NCBI GenBank assembly: GCA_001692895.1
Contig: KV748194.1
Location: 1,856,746-1,920,745 of the forward strand
DNA from: Cenococcum geophilum 1.58
Taxonomy: Eukaryota > Ascomycota > Dothideomycetes > Gloniales > Gloniaceae
Direction of reading: 5' to 3'
Length of the DNA: 64,000 nucleotides
Shown: one piece after another, positions 52,251-64,000 of the stretch
How positions within the stretch are numbered: position 1 is the stretch's first letter
Layout: each line of letters opens with the position of its first letter
Translations under genes and position numbers: made by a program
The notes under the pieces: model-generated
What the model was told of the DNA's origin: nothing
Seen by the model: only the letters and a program-made list of their open reading frames with translations
The model's database searches: none

Positions 52251-55200
52251 TGCTTAGGCGTAGTCTATTAAGGGTAGTAGTTTAGACTAGTTATCCTAGA
52301 AATAGTTAACGAAGGGCCTAAGCCTCTAGTCTAGGTACTAATTTATAATCTCCGTCTAACCGTCTGTCTAGGGGTAGTAAGCCGTAAAAAGCTTTAGCTT
52401 AATGCCTAAGATTTAGGTAAACTTATTCTAGAAAGCTAATATAAACTATAGCCTATAATTAGATATAATAGTATCTAGTAGTCCGTAGATTTAGTAGACG
52501 TAATAAATATATAGCTAGGCTGCCTCTTTAGTATTAATGTTCTTATAATAGAGAATTAAGAACGGGCGTTTGCTAAAGTGGTTAACTATAACTATAACTA
52601 TATCGTATCCGTTATAGTCCCTAGATAGTTTATAAAAGTCTATAAAAATATACTATTAAAGGCGCTTTAGTATTAGGAGTGGCTTAAGTAGTTCTAGGGT
52701 CTTGTCCTATAGGATTATAGCTTTTTAGTAGTCTTTACAGTTCCGTATATATCGATTAATATCTATAACTATTCTTAGCTAGTAGTAGCAGTAGTTAATA
52801 ATTTTACGGGTCTTACTCTTGCCAGGGTATACTATAGAAACTTAGTAATAAGCTTCGCGGATTAGTTTAGTCTATAAATTATTAACGTTGGGGACTATAA
52901 GCCGCTCTTAGTATAGGAGCAACCCTTTCTCCGCTTTAAAATTGGGGTTTTCTTTTACGGCTTAATTACGGAGGGCCTTTAGGGTATTAGCCGTGCGGTT
53001 TATAGTTAGGAGGCGGTTAATTAGCCCTATTAGTTTATTTAAGGTCTCCTTTATTAATACTAGCTTATTTAGCTAGGAGTCTAGCTCCTTAAAGATTTAT
53101 AGGTTAAGCTATTCGGGATAAAGGAGGGCGTGCGTCCAATATTAGGTCTTTAGCTTATCCTAGGGTCCTATATCTTGTTCTCTTTAGGTTAGGGTATTAG
53201 CCTTAGAGTTTTACTTACTAGAACGATATATAATCGTAAAGAAGAATTAGGAGAGTATTTTAGCCTACTAGGCTTATTATTTAGTAAGCTGCTTTATACT
53301 TATAAAGTACTTTAGGGCTTTATAGTCTGTATATATCTTAATCTAGAAGTTCGTGCCTTTAAGCTCTGCACACTATTAAAAGAGTAATTAAATAATAGCT
53401 AGTATTTCCTTATTATATACTTTATAGTTATACTTAGCTAGGTCTATTATTATTTTTAAAAAAAGGTAATAGGGTACTATATTCGCCGTCTAGATATAAC
53501 TGTAATAGGATTCCCGCTATAACCCTATTAGAAGTATCTATTTTTAGCATTAATTTAAGGTCTAGGTTATAGTAATAAAGGATTAGGGAAGAGATAAGCT
53601 AATCCTTTATCTCTTTAAAGGCTTTTATATAGTTATTATTAAAGATAAAAGGCGTGTCCTTCCTAGTTAGTTATATAAAAGGTTTTACTATAATTCTATA
53701 GTTGCGGATAAACTAGTAGTAGAAGTTATAAAAACTAAGAAAGGATTAGATTTCTTTTACTATATAAGGGGGCTTCTAGTCATAGATTACCTCTACCTTC
53801 TTAGGGTTAACCTTAATTCCTTTTATAGTTATAATAAACCTAAGGTATTTTATACATTTTATTCCAAACTCGCATTTCTTAATATTAACTTATAAGCCCG
53901 CGTTCCGTAGTCTCTCTAAAACCTTTTTAATATAAACTTAATGCTTAAGTTTATTATCTAAGTATATAAAAATGTTATCTAGGTATACCGTATAGAATTC
54001 GTTAAGGTAATTAAAAAGAACGTTATTTATATACCTTTAGTATATAACTAATCCGTTTATTAGTCTAAAAGGAAGAACTTTATATTTATAGGAACTATAA
54101 TAGGTATAGAATATTATTAAATCTTTAGATATAGGGTTTATCCTAATTCGGTAGAAAGCTTAGCGGATATTAAGTTTAGTAAAGATCTTTGCCTAGCTTA
54201 GACGTATAAGGGTCTTATTAATTAAAGGAATAAGATACTGGTCCTTTTAAGTAATAATATTTAGCTTTTAATAGTTAATATAAAAACAAAGGCCTTTATT
54301 AGGCTTTTTTATAAATAAAATAGGGGAAGTAAAAGGGGCTTAACTTGGCTTAATAAAACCTTTATTTAGGTTATTAATTAAGTACTACTTTATTACTTTT
54401 AGCTTATCCGTTAATTATTAGTAAAGGGGGCTATAGCCTAGCAAGTTATTAGCTTCTAATTAAATCTTATAATTATATATTTAGTAAGGGAGTAACTTAT
54501 CTAAGGCCGCTTTTAAGAATGCATCCTTATAATCTATATAAATAGTAAAAAGAAGGCGTTTAACTAGTTCCTCGTTGGTTTCCTTAGCCAGCCTTTTCTC
54601 CCTATTATTAATAATTCGGTTAATTTTATATAGGCTTATTATAAAGACCTTATTGTCCTTCCGGTATATATTAAAGTAAAACACTATAATACTAATTACG
54701 GTAATGTCTACTATAGGGAGGTTATATAATAATAGGGGTATATATAACCTTAGGGGCTTCTAGGGTAATAGCGTTATTATTACTCCTTTTAGCTCCTATC
54801 GCATCTTTTAGAGGTTATCCCTTATATCTTATTAATACGTTCTTTTCCAAACCAGTTAAATTTACGCAATTTAAACATTATCTATATTACTCTCTATCCC
54901 ACTTCTATACGTAAAGTCCTTTTTAAATATAGCGCTTTAGGAGAGTATCTTTATTAGTATAGAGTTCTTTCTAGCTTCGCGGCGGGCGTCTTTTTAGGTA
55001 AAGGCTAGGTTACGGGCCCGGACATCTTACTAGTAGGTAAGATTAGCCTTTACGGCTAGTATCTTATAATTAGTTTAAATTTCCTTAATAAATAAGGGTA
55101 GTTTCGGTCTATCCTTTAGCTAGATAAATTGTTTTTATTATACGTTTAGCCAAATATTAAAATAGGACATCTATTTTTAGCAAAGGATTATATTATAAGA

Positions 55201-55560
55201 ACCTAGGTTTAGGATATAAAACGGGATACTATATTAGCGTCGTCTATTAAAAGCGATATATAACTTTAAGATATAGGTAACCGACTAACCGGCTTAGCCG
55301 TTATAGCCTTTTACCTAAATAGGCTTCTCTAATCAGGTGGCTTTTATATTTAGAAATTTAGTAATATTATTTATATAGGTAGTATTTATAAAGGCGAAGC
55401 TATTTACTCTAGTATTAATAAAGGCGGTTATATTTACTTTATATCTATTTTAAGATACTATATATAGAATAGTAAAATGCTTTCTACCCATTAACTAACT
55501 AAGATTAATCTCTTTAAGATCGATAGGGTACCTTAGGGAGGAGTCTTTCCCTAGGGTTCT
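52250..55560 (-). pseudogene. Element C pol: protease region, RT, RNase H, truncated integrase
   Basis: Minus-strand frames give RT at about 54450-53850, with TVYLDNIFIYL at 53985-53974 (family YLDD), and RNase H at about 53600-53270. The integrase core at about 52750-52250 includes LKLFTAYYP-TDG-TEIIN and RPFVNYF-DN-SKLLPLIDYA. Sequence similarity to integrase stops after DYA-ATLS, so the C-terminal domain appears lost or replaced. A protease-region stretch lies between about 55560 and 54700, with an open piece at 54684-54481 leading into RT. Stops are RIP-type. Confidence 0.7.
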
Positions 55561-55599
55561 CCTTTTTCTAACTCGTTAGACGTTTCTCCTTCCTCTATC

Positions 55600-56430
55600 T
55601 CCTTAATATCGCCTATATCCTTTAGCTTTAGGCAAAATAAGGCAAAATGACCCTCCTTATTATAGTTATAGCATGTAGCCGAGGTAGGGTTAATAGGGGT
55701 ATTGCGATAAGTACTGGTCGACAGTGTAATACGTGGCTGGCTAGGCGAGGCTTGCTAGTGCGTAGATATAACCGCTTTTGGTATAAGAGCTATTATAGCT
55801 TATCTTCCTACTCTAGCTCCTATAGGTGTAGTTAACGAGTTTTAACTACTATAAGCCCTTTTTTGTTAATTAGAATGGGTATTAATTTGCTTTAGTTCTA
55901 AGTTAAGTAATAAATATTAGGCTGTAAGTTTTTAGTAGGTTAGTAGGTCGTTTAAGGCTACTGCGATCTTCTTTTATAGTTAAACCATTAGCTTATCGTA
56001 TAGGTCCAAACGGTAGTTCTTAAGGGGAACCTAGCCTTCGCTTGCTAGGTATAAGAATTAGGTCTAAAACTTAGTAAAGGATTAGTTCGACTTTATTATT
56101 AAGCCATTATAGTTATAACGCGTGTTCTATGCTTTATTTAGGTTTATATATATAGCGGCTAAATGCTATAGTATCTTATTAATAGATATAAAGCGGACAG
56201 GGGAGTTATCCTCGAATTTGGCTTAAAGGTAACGTTAGGTATCTCCTATAGTTTAACTAAAAAGGTAAAGTATCTTAGCTTCTTTAGAGGGGAAGTAGTT
56301 ATAGTTAACGCAGAGTTTTCCTCGTACTTAGATCCTCTAATTCTTAAAGGTAGGGTCTATCCTATTAGATAGGGGTTAGGGGTTAGGGAGCTTAATGGAC
56401 TTTAATTACTTTATTATTATATCCGTACTC
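55600..56430 (-). pseudogene. Element C gag with zinc knuckle
   Basis: Minus strand: DNSPVRFISINKILYYIF-like residues near 56200 and AKARFPLRTTVWTY at about 56010 resemble Ty3/Gypsy capsid segments of the type EDNSPVRF...VPLKNYRLDLYDKL. The zinc knuckle at about 55680-55630 reads CYNYNKEGHFALFC, where the family is CxxCxxxGHxxxxC with the second Cys now Tyr. Acidic linker residues (EIEEGETSNELEKGEP) follow. The start codon was not located. Element D begins about 130 bases upstream. Confidence 0.6.
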
Positions 56431-56566
56431 CCTAGTATATTATATTTAGTAGAGTAAATAGGTTAGCTAGGGCTTTAAAAGGGGGAAACTAGGCTTTTTT
56501 ATAGGGCTGTAAAGCTTTCTAGGGTCTCTTATAGGGTCTCTTATATGTTTTTACTTTAAGATAATT

Positions 56567-56991
56567 TATAACGGAACCTTGTAGCAAGAATTACGATAGG
56601 CTCGTTAATGGGCTAGGTGTATAGGAAATGCAAAGATAGTAATTAATAACGTAATAACAACTAGTGGAGTGGTTGCCTAATAGATTAACTCTAATTGTAT
56701 TCTAAGAATTACTATAAGGAAGAAACTATCTAGGTAGGGACTAAGGGTCCTTAAATACACGACCGTACTTCTATAAAATCCTTCTTATATATAATATACG
56801 TCTTATACATAAGGTATATAAGTTCCTTTTATCCCTCTTATTTAATACGTAGCATATTATATAACCTTAGCTACTATTTCTTATTACATAGTTCTACCGG
56901 CTCTATTTTAGACCGTGCTTATATTAACTAACCAACTTCTTTTATTTCTTTTCTAAGTAGTTATAATATTATACTTAAAGCGTCCATAACA
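56567..56991 (-). repeat. 3' LTR of element D
   Basis: 425 bp, reverse complement of the element B LTR: tataacggaacc at the left (TG changed to TA) and gcgtccataaca at the right. The adjacent ctatttcccttctcttta is the polypurine tract read from the other strand. Confidence 0.88.
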
Positions 56992-57009
56992 CTATTTCCC
57001 TTCTCTTTA

Positions 57010-57740
57010 TCTTCGTCCTTAAAGATTCCTAATATCTCTAAGTTGTTTACTAGAGGTGTAATATCCGTCTAATTAATTTAATTAATATTGTTATTTATTA
57101 TACCTAAAGCAATTTCTTCCTTATACGCCCAACGTCGTGCTTACACTATTACTATAATATTATCTCTAGGTAAGATTATGCTATCTCTATATTCCTATTA
57201 TTTAAAAAAGGGGTTAGTCTATATTACGTTAGCGAGCCTATCTTCGCGATAACCGTCTTCCTACTTAGAGTGCACTAAAGCGAATATTTATTTGTCCTAT
57301 AATGTTCGCTTTACCTCTAATGCTAAATATACGCGACCTATTACTCTTAATAGTCGTTTAGTTCCCTAATTAATTTATCTTAGGGTCTTATATTTAATCT
57401 ACTACTACGCGGCTAAATAGTAAACTGTTTTAAGCCCTTACTAAATTAAAATGTTCTTATAACGCGGAACAAAAGGCTCTAAATGCTTATATCGCGGTAT
57501 TTACTTAATTACTTCGCCTTAAGAAGGTTTATAAGAAGGTCTATTCTAAAGAGTGGAAACTTATAGAATAGGGTTTATAGGAACTTAGTAATAAAAGAAC
57601 GGATTCTCTTCTAGCTAAAAAGGAAATAGATCTAAGTAGCTTAGTAACTGCTCTTCTTAGGTCCCCCTTAGATAACTTATTCTTTAGCAATTCTTCTTTA
57701 TTAATACTGCCTAACCTAATCTTTTCCGATACTCCTATAT
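57010..57740 (-). pseudogene. Element D extension after the chromodomain
   Basis: Minus-strand counterpart of 49141-49870 in element B, with collinear sequence and the same position between chromodomain and polypurine tract. It shows that the extension is shared by two independent insertions. No domain recognised. Confidence 0.6.
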
Positions 57741-60700
57741 CTTTTCTATAGCGTTCTTTAAATTCTTTAGTAGTTCCTAGGTAGTCTTAGTATAGCCTAT
57801 CTACTTAACCTCATACTATATTTTATTGTTAATGTCCTTATAGTTAACGATCCTTAAAACTTACTATTTATCTTCTTCCTATCCTCTATATATGTCTACT
57901 TTATAAACTAGTAACTTAATATTTCTATATACTAGCTCTAGTATTACAATATACTATATAGGGTAAATCTTTATCTTAGCTAGTAGGTTTAACTTAAACG
58001 TAACTGGTAAAATCCTTTACTTAATTTTAAAAGATCCTAGTCTAACATAGTCTAACTTCTTACTTAGTCGTTAACTCTTAAAATTCTTATATAGTAGCCA
58101 CACTTTATCTCCCTCCTTAAGATTTAGTCCCTTAGATCTCTTAGCGTTATAATACTTTTTTATTCTCTTTTATACTTTCTTTACTAATTCTATAAGGTCT
58201 ATACAAAGATTTATTAATATCTTTATTCTTTCTTTAGCTATGCTACTCGTTTTCTTTACTTATTATAGTGACAATGATATTTTTAGCTTATATCCGTAAT
58301 TTGCTTTAAATGGTAATATACATATTCCTTCTTATGGTATTGTATTATATATAAACTATATAACTAGTAGTAGCGATACCTAATTATTCTATACGTAATT
58401 AATATAATACCTTAGATACTATTCTAGCGTCTAATTTAATCTTTCTATTTAACCGTCTGTCTACGGATAATATATAGTAAAAGTTACTGCTCTAATTTCT
58501 TGTTCCGCTAAGAATATCTCTTAGAATACTGCTATAAATCTTAAATCTCTATTTAATATAATCTTGCTTAGTACTCCGTGTCTTATAAATACTTCCTTAA
58601 TATAGATTTTAGCGATATCTTCCGCTAAGATTTCTTCTGTGTATACTATAAAGTATCCCTACTTTATAAGCTTATTTACTATTACTAAGATCACGTTATA
58701 ATCTTATCCGGTAATAGGATCTCTTAACTTTAGTAACTTAATAATAAAGTTTTATAATATGACCTCCTATAGTCTTTCTGGTATTTTAATAGGTTATAGC
58801 CCTCTATATAGCTTATACCTTATTAGTTTATTCCTTTAGTAATCTAAATATTTCTTTATAACTTTTCACGCTAAGCCCTAGATTCCGTTAATAATATACT
58901 CCTTTTAGAGTCTTAACACTAAGCCTATGGCTCTATTATGTCTTTAAGTTAATCCTTTATAGAATTCCTCTATAAATTGCTTCGCTATGCTTTTTAGGAT
59001 ATACTTTACTTCTCGATTTTCGTATATATCTATCTATAGATCTTCTAGCTGTGCCTTTAGAATTTTTTGTGCCTAAAAGCTTTCTAGTAATTTATAAATC
59101 TTATCTAGTTTCTCTTAAGTTGCTATAATTTTTGGATAATTGTACCTGATTAATCCGTCTATATCTTTTTATAGTAAAGCCCCTAATGGCTTTTCGTTAT
59201 TCTATAATTTAGCCTTTCTACTTAGAGCGTCTACTTATATATTATCTGTACCCTTAGTATACTAAATCTTGAAATAGTATTTTATAAGCATCTCTGCCCA
59301 TCTAACCTGTCTTTAGTTAAGTTCCTTTATTGTTAGGAATCCTATTAGATTTTTATAATCTATCTTAACTATAAATGGTTTCTCTATGCCTTATAAGAAT
59401 GCTCTCTATTCCTTATAAGAATGCTCTCTATTCCTTTAGTGCTGTAACTATCCCTAATAACTCTTTATTGTAAATGTTATAGTTTAACTCTAGTAGTGTT
59501 ATCTTTTAACTATAGTATGCTACTAGGTGCTATCTATCTTAATATTTCTATATAAAGTATACCCCTAGTATAAAGTCTAATGCATCCGTCTTTATAACCG
59601 TCTTTAGTCCTAGTTAATAGATCTTAAGAACTGGCTCTTAGGTAAATAACTTTTTAACTTTCCTAAAGAGTTTTCTTTATTCCTCTCTCTATACCTACAG
59701 TTTTTCTTTCTTTATTAATCGCGTAAATGGTTTAATATTCTTTAACTATTGCGCTATAAACCTTCTGCAGTAATTATAAAACCCTAGGAATAATCTTAAC
59801 TGCGTAACGTTCTCTAGTTCTTGCCAATTTACTATAGCCTCGATCTTGTTTAAATCTATACTAAGTTGGCCTAGTTTAATAATAAATCTAATAAAATTAG
59901 TCTTCCTAGTAAAGAACTCGCATTTCTTAATTGCTACTAGCATCTATTCTTCCTATAGTCTCTTTAAGACCTATTTAACGTGTTCTCTATATTCTTCTTT
60001 AGTTATTAAGTAGATAATAATGTTATTGAGGTATACTATAATAAACTTATCTAAGTATTTTCCTAATATATTGTTAATACGCTTCTGGAACGTTGCTAGT
60101 ATATTTATAAGCCCAAATTGTATAACTAATAGTTTATATAGTCCTTCCTTTAATCTAAAGGCTGCCTTCTATTTGTTGCCTTCCTTAATCCGGATCTAAT
60201 AGTACGCCTATTTTAGATTTATTTTTATAAAGATTTGCGCGTTACCTATCCTATCTTAGATTTCGCTAATTAAGGGTAAAGAATACCTATCCTTTCTAGT
60301 GATACTATTTAACTATCTATAGTTAATACACAGCCTTAGTTTGCTATTTTTCTTTAGTATAAATAGTACTGGATAACCCGCTAATAACTGCGATGGTCTA
60401 ATGTATCCCTTTTATAAATTTTCCTAGATAAACTCCTTTAATGCTTTACCTTCTTCTTTAGTAAGCTTATAGATTGGAAAGAACTCTAGACTTATTTCTG
60501 GTTCTAATTCTATCTTATAATCCTATGCTATATACTCTAATAGCTTCTTACTTTTTAGTAACTATAGTTTCTTACTATACTTATGGTATCTCTTTAGTAT
60601 ATAACTTAAGCCTTACTTAGTCTCTTTATATATCGCTTTAACTTAATACTATACTAACTTGGCTTATTGTTATATCTTATAGCGTTAAGTATCCCTAATA

Positions 60701-60780
60701 TTAACCTAACCTGTAATCTAATTGATCTTTGGATTATATTTCTATAACTAAGATATTCCTAGTACTGCTTTATTATTCCC
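57741..60780 (-). pseudogene. Element D pol: protease end, RT, RNase H, integrase, chromodomain
   Basis: Collinear with element B pol. The RT active site at 60033-60022 reads YLNN, as in B. The open segment at 59943-59746 holds the RT thumb/connection (KKCEFFTRKTNFIRFIIKLG and FLGFYNYCRRFIAQ). The integrase core motif (YYP-TDG) is near 58450 and the chromodomain-like block near 57840-57750. The site matching the retroposon insertion in B, near 60800, is uninterrupted. RIP-type stops occur throughout. Confidence 0.78.
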
Positions 60781-62900
60781 TAATAGTAATATATCGAAAG
60801 ATATCTTAATTTGTCTCCCTTTAATGGTTAACTAAATAGGTCCTATTTTAAGATTAATAATCCCTCCTCTATAGGCTATTAGATCTCCTAAAATTATAAC
60901 TAATAGGTAAGGTTACTCTTTTTGTCTATAAGGTAATCCTATTCTCTTAACTGCTACTAGTAAGATATAGTTTCGCGTTACTCTACTATCTATTAGCGCT
61001 TTAAACTACTAATCTTACTATTTTGCTTATAAATTTAGGTATTGTCCTTAAATTCCTTTAAGGGTCTAAGGCTCTACTACTGGCTCCCTTTAGTCCTATA
61101 GGCCTCTACTTTTTCTAACTATTAGCTACTTAATCCTAGTTATACTTGGTCCACTTTTAGCTAATACTTAGTTTGCTTTTTATCTTTAATATGCTATAAA
61201 CACATATTCTCTAGGCATTCCCACTACTGTTATTTATCTAGGTATTCTTCCGTAAGGAATCTTCCTAGTTAAAGTATTAAGTCCCCTTAGTTTTGCACTT
61301 CTACTGGGTGCTAACTATGCATGTATTTAGCGTTTTAATATTTTACCTTATCTAATAACTAATATATCCTTGCTAGATATTTTTAGTTCTTATCTTTTGG
61401 TGCTCTATATATATTATACGCATTATCTATATACGCAATCTATGTTAGTGTGTAATGTGCTTAGTGTCTTAGGTTAACTCTTGGCTTATCTTTATCCTTA
61501 AGTTTAAACCTCTTTTATGTCAATCTAAGCGTTATAACCTTACTTATAGGTACTATAATTTACCTCTTGCTTCTCTAGTCCTCTAATCGCTCCTTTAAAT
61601 CCTTCAATGTTATAATTAAAGCTCTTTTAATGTAACTTATAGCTTTTTTAGTAATTAGGTGGTCCTGGATAACTTTCTTATCTAACTATATATAGAAGTC
61701 TTCCCACTTATTATTGTGCCTTTACCTATACTACTTTTGGTATAGCTGCTAGAGTGTATACGGTTCGTCTGTAAGGAAGTATCTTCTTATTACTATATTG
61801 TAACAGCCCTTTATATATCGTTTTTTGAATCTAGTTAAAATCCCTAGATCCTCTTCTTATTCCAATTTAGTAAGCCACTTAGCTCTTAGTGTACCTACTT
61901 TAGGCCTATTAGTGATCCTTTATATAGGTGCTCTGTCCCTTATATAACCTAGTATATTAGATTTCTTATCTAGTTTCTGATCTTGCTATAAGGTAATTCT
62001 TGCTCTAAATTCCTCTATAGTTTCTTTCTTTTTACGTCTTATAAGTAAATTCTTAAAGTTATCTTACTTCTTAATCTAGGTATTAATTTTTTAATCCTTA
62101 GGCTAAATACTATGTTTTCCTAGTAAGTCTTCTGGGTCTATATATCTGTCTCCTAATCTAACTACTGTCTATACTGTAGATTCTCTAATCTATAAGGAAG
62201 CCTCTAGCCTCTTTTTTATAGGTATCCTTATTTATACTCTAAATTCTTAGTCCCTTAGATTCTTCAATCCTAAGCTTGCTTCTAACTTAAGCTTTACCCC
62301 TACCTTAGTTTAATTAAGCTTACTTAGTGTTCTTATTTTGTTTTAAGAGTTTTAAATCTTACTTATCTTATCTTAAGAGTCTTATGTCTATAGGAAACTC
62401 TATCCCGAGCTTATTTGTATATCTTTAAACTAAGCTACTGCCCTACTTTATTGGTTTCTATCTATTATGGGTCCTTAGGTATACCTTATCTCGTTTTAAG
62501 AATCTTAGTTATCTTTTATCTTGTCTTAAGAATCTTAAGCCTTTGGCCTTTTGCCTTTATTAAGTGCCGAAGTGGTTTACTGTCCTACTTCTCTTGCGTC
62601 TTATAAAGCGATAGATATCGTATCTAGTGGGGTCTTGATCCCTACTAATGTTCCCTATTTTATAGTGGAATTATTCTCTACCTCTTATATAACATCTCTG
62701 AGGTTTGCGCGTTCCTAGTAAACCACCTTTATTACCTTATTATTATGGAATGTTTTGCCTATGTTGAAGTTATTATCTTTAATATCTAATCTGCGAACTG
62801 GTTTATTAGTTCCTCTATATTCTATAGATTTTGGCTCCTATAGCTAATAGCTTACGCTGTACTTAGCGTCTTTATAAATTTAGTATGCGTTATTGTAATA
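60781..62900 (-). pseudogene. Element D gag-protease linker region
   Basis: Minus-strand counterpart of 42721-44796, including the repeated acidic segment near 62520-62340 (cttaagattctt-type repeats on the opposite strand). No known domain. Confidence 0.55.
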
Positions 62901-64000
62901 GAATGTAAAACTTTTAATTAAACACTCTTTTGTTCCTTGTAGTATACTATTATCCCTCTATATATATATGTCTTCTACTATTAGTCTGGTTCCCTTTATT
63001 ATATAATATTTTTAACTATCTTTATAATCCCTTGCGAAATAACCCTATTTCCCGCAATTTATATAAGCTTTATCTTTAAACTATTAACTTTGCTATGGAG
63101 TCCGCCTAAACGTTTTCTGCTGCTAAGATCCCTAGTTTGGCTTACTCCTTAGTCCTATAATTACTAATTCTTAACCTTTAAGTTTCTACGGTTTTTTACT
63201 CCATCTTTTATAGGCTTCTTTAGTACTACTTAGGTCTATTGGCTCTGCGCCATACCATAGTTTCTAATTTAGCTTTTGTTGTTGCGTACTCTACGCCTTA
63301 TACAACTATAGAACTCTGTCCTAGCCTCTCTTAGCCTATTCCCTTTAGTAGATTTAATTATTAATTTTAATTACTTAATCTATTAGTTCCTATAGAGTGT
63401 CCGCATCTTCTATTAGGATAATTACGTTCTAGACTTTAGCCTTAAGTCCTTATTTATACTATGCTATAAGCGCCCTATTATTCTACTTAACTTATATAGC
63501 TAATATCTAGAACTATATTATGTACTTAATTACTAAGGTTTACTGCGTAATATCTTAAAGTTTTTTCTCTGCCGTAGTTATTACCTCTAGGTTTCTAAAT
63601 ATTTGTATAAGTCATTCTATAAATCTATTTTAGCTTAAGAATATAAACCGTACTTCCTAATTAGTAGTTATTATACTATTTACTTATATCTCTATAAGGT
63701 AAAGCTTAAACTATTTAAGTGCTCTTTCTGTTAAGAACAGTCCTGCGTATGCTATTTAATCTATAGGTATTGCTAGCTTTACTCCCTTTTGCGTAACCTT
63801 AAAGTGCATTTATATAAGGAATCCTTTAAGCTTTAATCTTTCTCCTAAGTATCTTTTAATCGATAGTAACTTAACCTTTACTGCGCCTATCCCGTTAATC
63901 CTATTTTCTAATATCGTATTATTTTCTATTAGCTAGTTAACTATCTCTTATAATTGTCTAACTATTATAGGTTGCTATAAGTTAGTATCTGCTATACTAG
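62901..64000 (-). pseudogene. Element D gag, partial
   Basis: Collinear with element B gag from its knuckle (about 63070-63035, INCGK then GYF) toward the N-terminus. It is cut by the window edge about 70 bases short of the expected ATG. Confidence 0.7.

Larger units (their letters stand above)
40504..56566 (-). mobile_element. Gypsy element C, minus strand, interrupted by B and D
   Basis: A minus-strand Ty3/Gypsy element is inferred from a probable 3' LTR (40504-40968), a polypurine tract next to it, and minus-strand gag and pol relics at 52250-56430. Element B (41064-50303) splits it. Element D begins at 56567, just upstream of the gag start, so the 5' LTR should lie beyond the right edge of the window. 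About 2 kb between the integrase relic and the 3' LTR is non-coding and repeat-rich, longer than usual. It is also possible that the LTR belongs to a different element. Confidence 0.5.
56567..64000 (-). mobile_element. Gypsy element D, same family as B, partial at window end
   Basis: A minus-oriented copy of the element B family. Its 3' LTR is at 56567-56991 and internal sequence runs to the window edge, where it matches element B at about 41600-41650. About 540 more bases, including the 5' LTR, should follow outside the window. Internal length agrees with element B without the VNTR retroposon (about 7.0 kb to the matching point), so D supplies the empty site. It is heavily RIP-mutated. Confidence 0.85.

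Noticed and set aside
56360-56395. ggttaggggttaggg-like string suggesting a telomeric tract
   Set aside because: Only about two imperfect copies, located within the gag region of element C. Not a telomere.

Overview
The window looks like a transposon-dense, AT-rich block from a filamentous ascomycete (Pezizomycotina). The main evidence is mutational. Almost every recognisable coding stretch is broken by TAG/TAA at positions where the family has Gln (CAG/CAA). His/Cys turn into Tyr and Gly/Asp into Ser/Asn. TpA is very common while CpA/TpG is depleted and CpG is not. This is the expected signature of repeat-induced point mutation (RIP). No bacterial features (operons, ribosome binding sites, CRISPR) apply. 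I could not assign a species.

Layout, left to right. (1) 1-3769, minus: a DIRS-like retrotransposon relic with gag-like, reverse transcriptase, RNase H-like and tyrosine recombinase parts. (2) 4140-5015: 3' remnant of a hAT transposon (hAT-C). (3) 5024-11142: hAT-A, with 8-bp target duplications and matching termini, carrying a second complete hAT (hAT-B, 7008-10038, minus), also with a perfect 8-bp duplication. (4) 11156-12826, minus: the only intact gene, a 556-residue multi-pass membrane protein. It is pinned between hAT-A (8-bp target duplication starting 6 bases past its stop) and a 498-bp inverted-repeat element (12996-13493). (5) 13494-40503: a head-to-tail array of about 2.93-kb units, each carrying a decayed Crypton-type tyrosine recombinase gene (Ndc10/GCR1-like) on the minus strand. 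There are six near-full units, one internally deleted and one mostly deleted unit. Unit 2 holds a complete Ty3/Gypsy chromovirus (17698-24069, 5-bp duplication), which itself holds a 486-bp SINE-like insert. (6) 40504 to the right edge: a nested LTR-retrotransposon complex. Element C (minus) appears to be inserted into the last Crypton unit. Element B (plus, 41064-50303, 5-bp duplication) sits inside C and carries a 1.28-kb poly(A) retroposon with a 12-copy VNTR. Element D (minus, 56567 onward, same family as B) also interrupts C and runs off the window.

Nothing here forms a working pathway apart from the single membrane-protein gene. The rest is a layered record of insertions that can be ordered in time by nesting and by how heavily each layer is RIP-mutated. 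The most unusual items are the tandem Crypton array, the VNTR-bearing retroposon, and a Gypsy family (B/D) with a long gag-protease linker and a roughly 240-residue extension after its chromodomain. Several stretches contain N or excess indels (about 22480-22560, 30360-30440, 31440-33180, 38100-38130, 39420-39680), so fine detail in the array should be treated with care.
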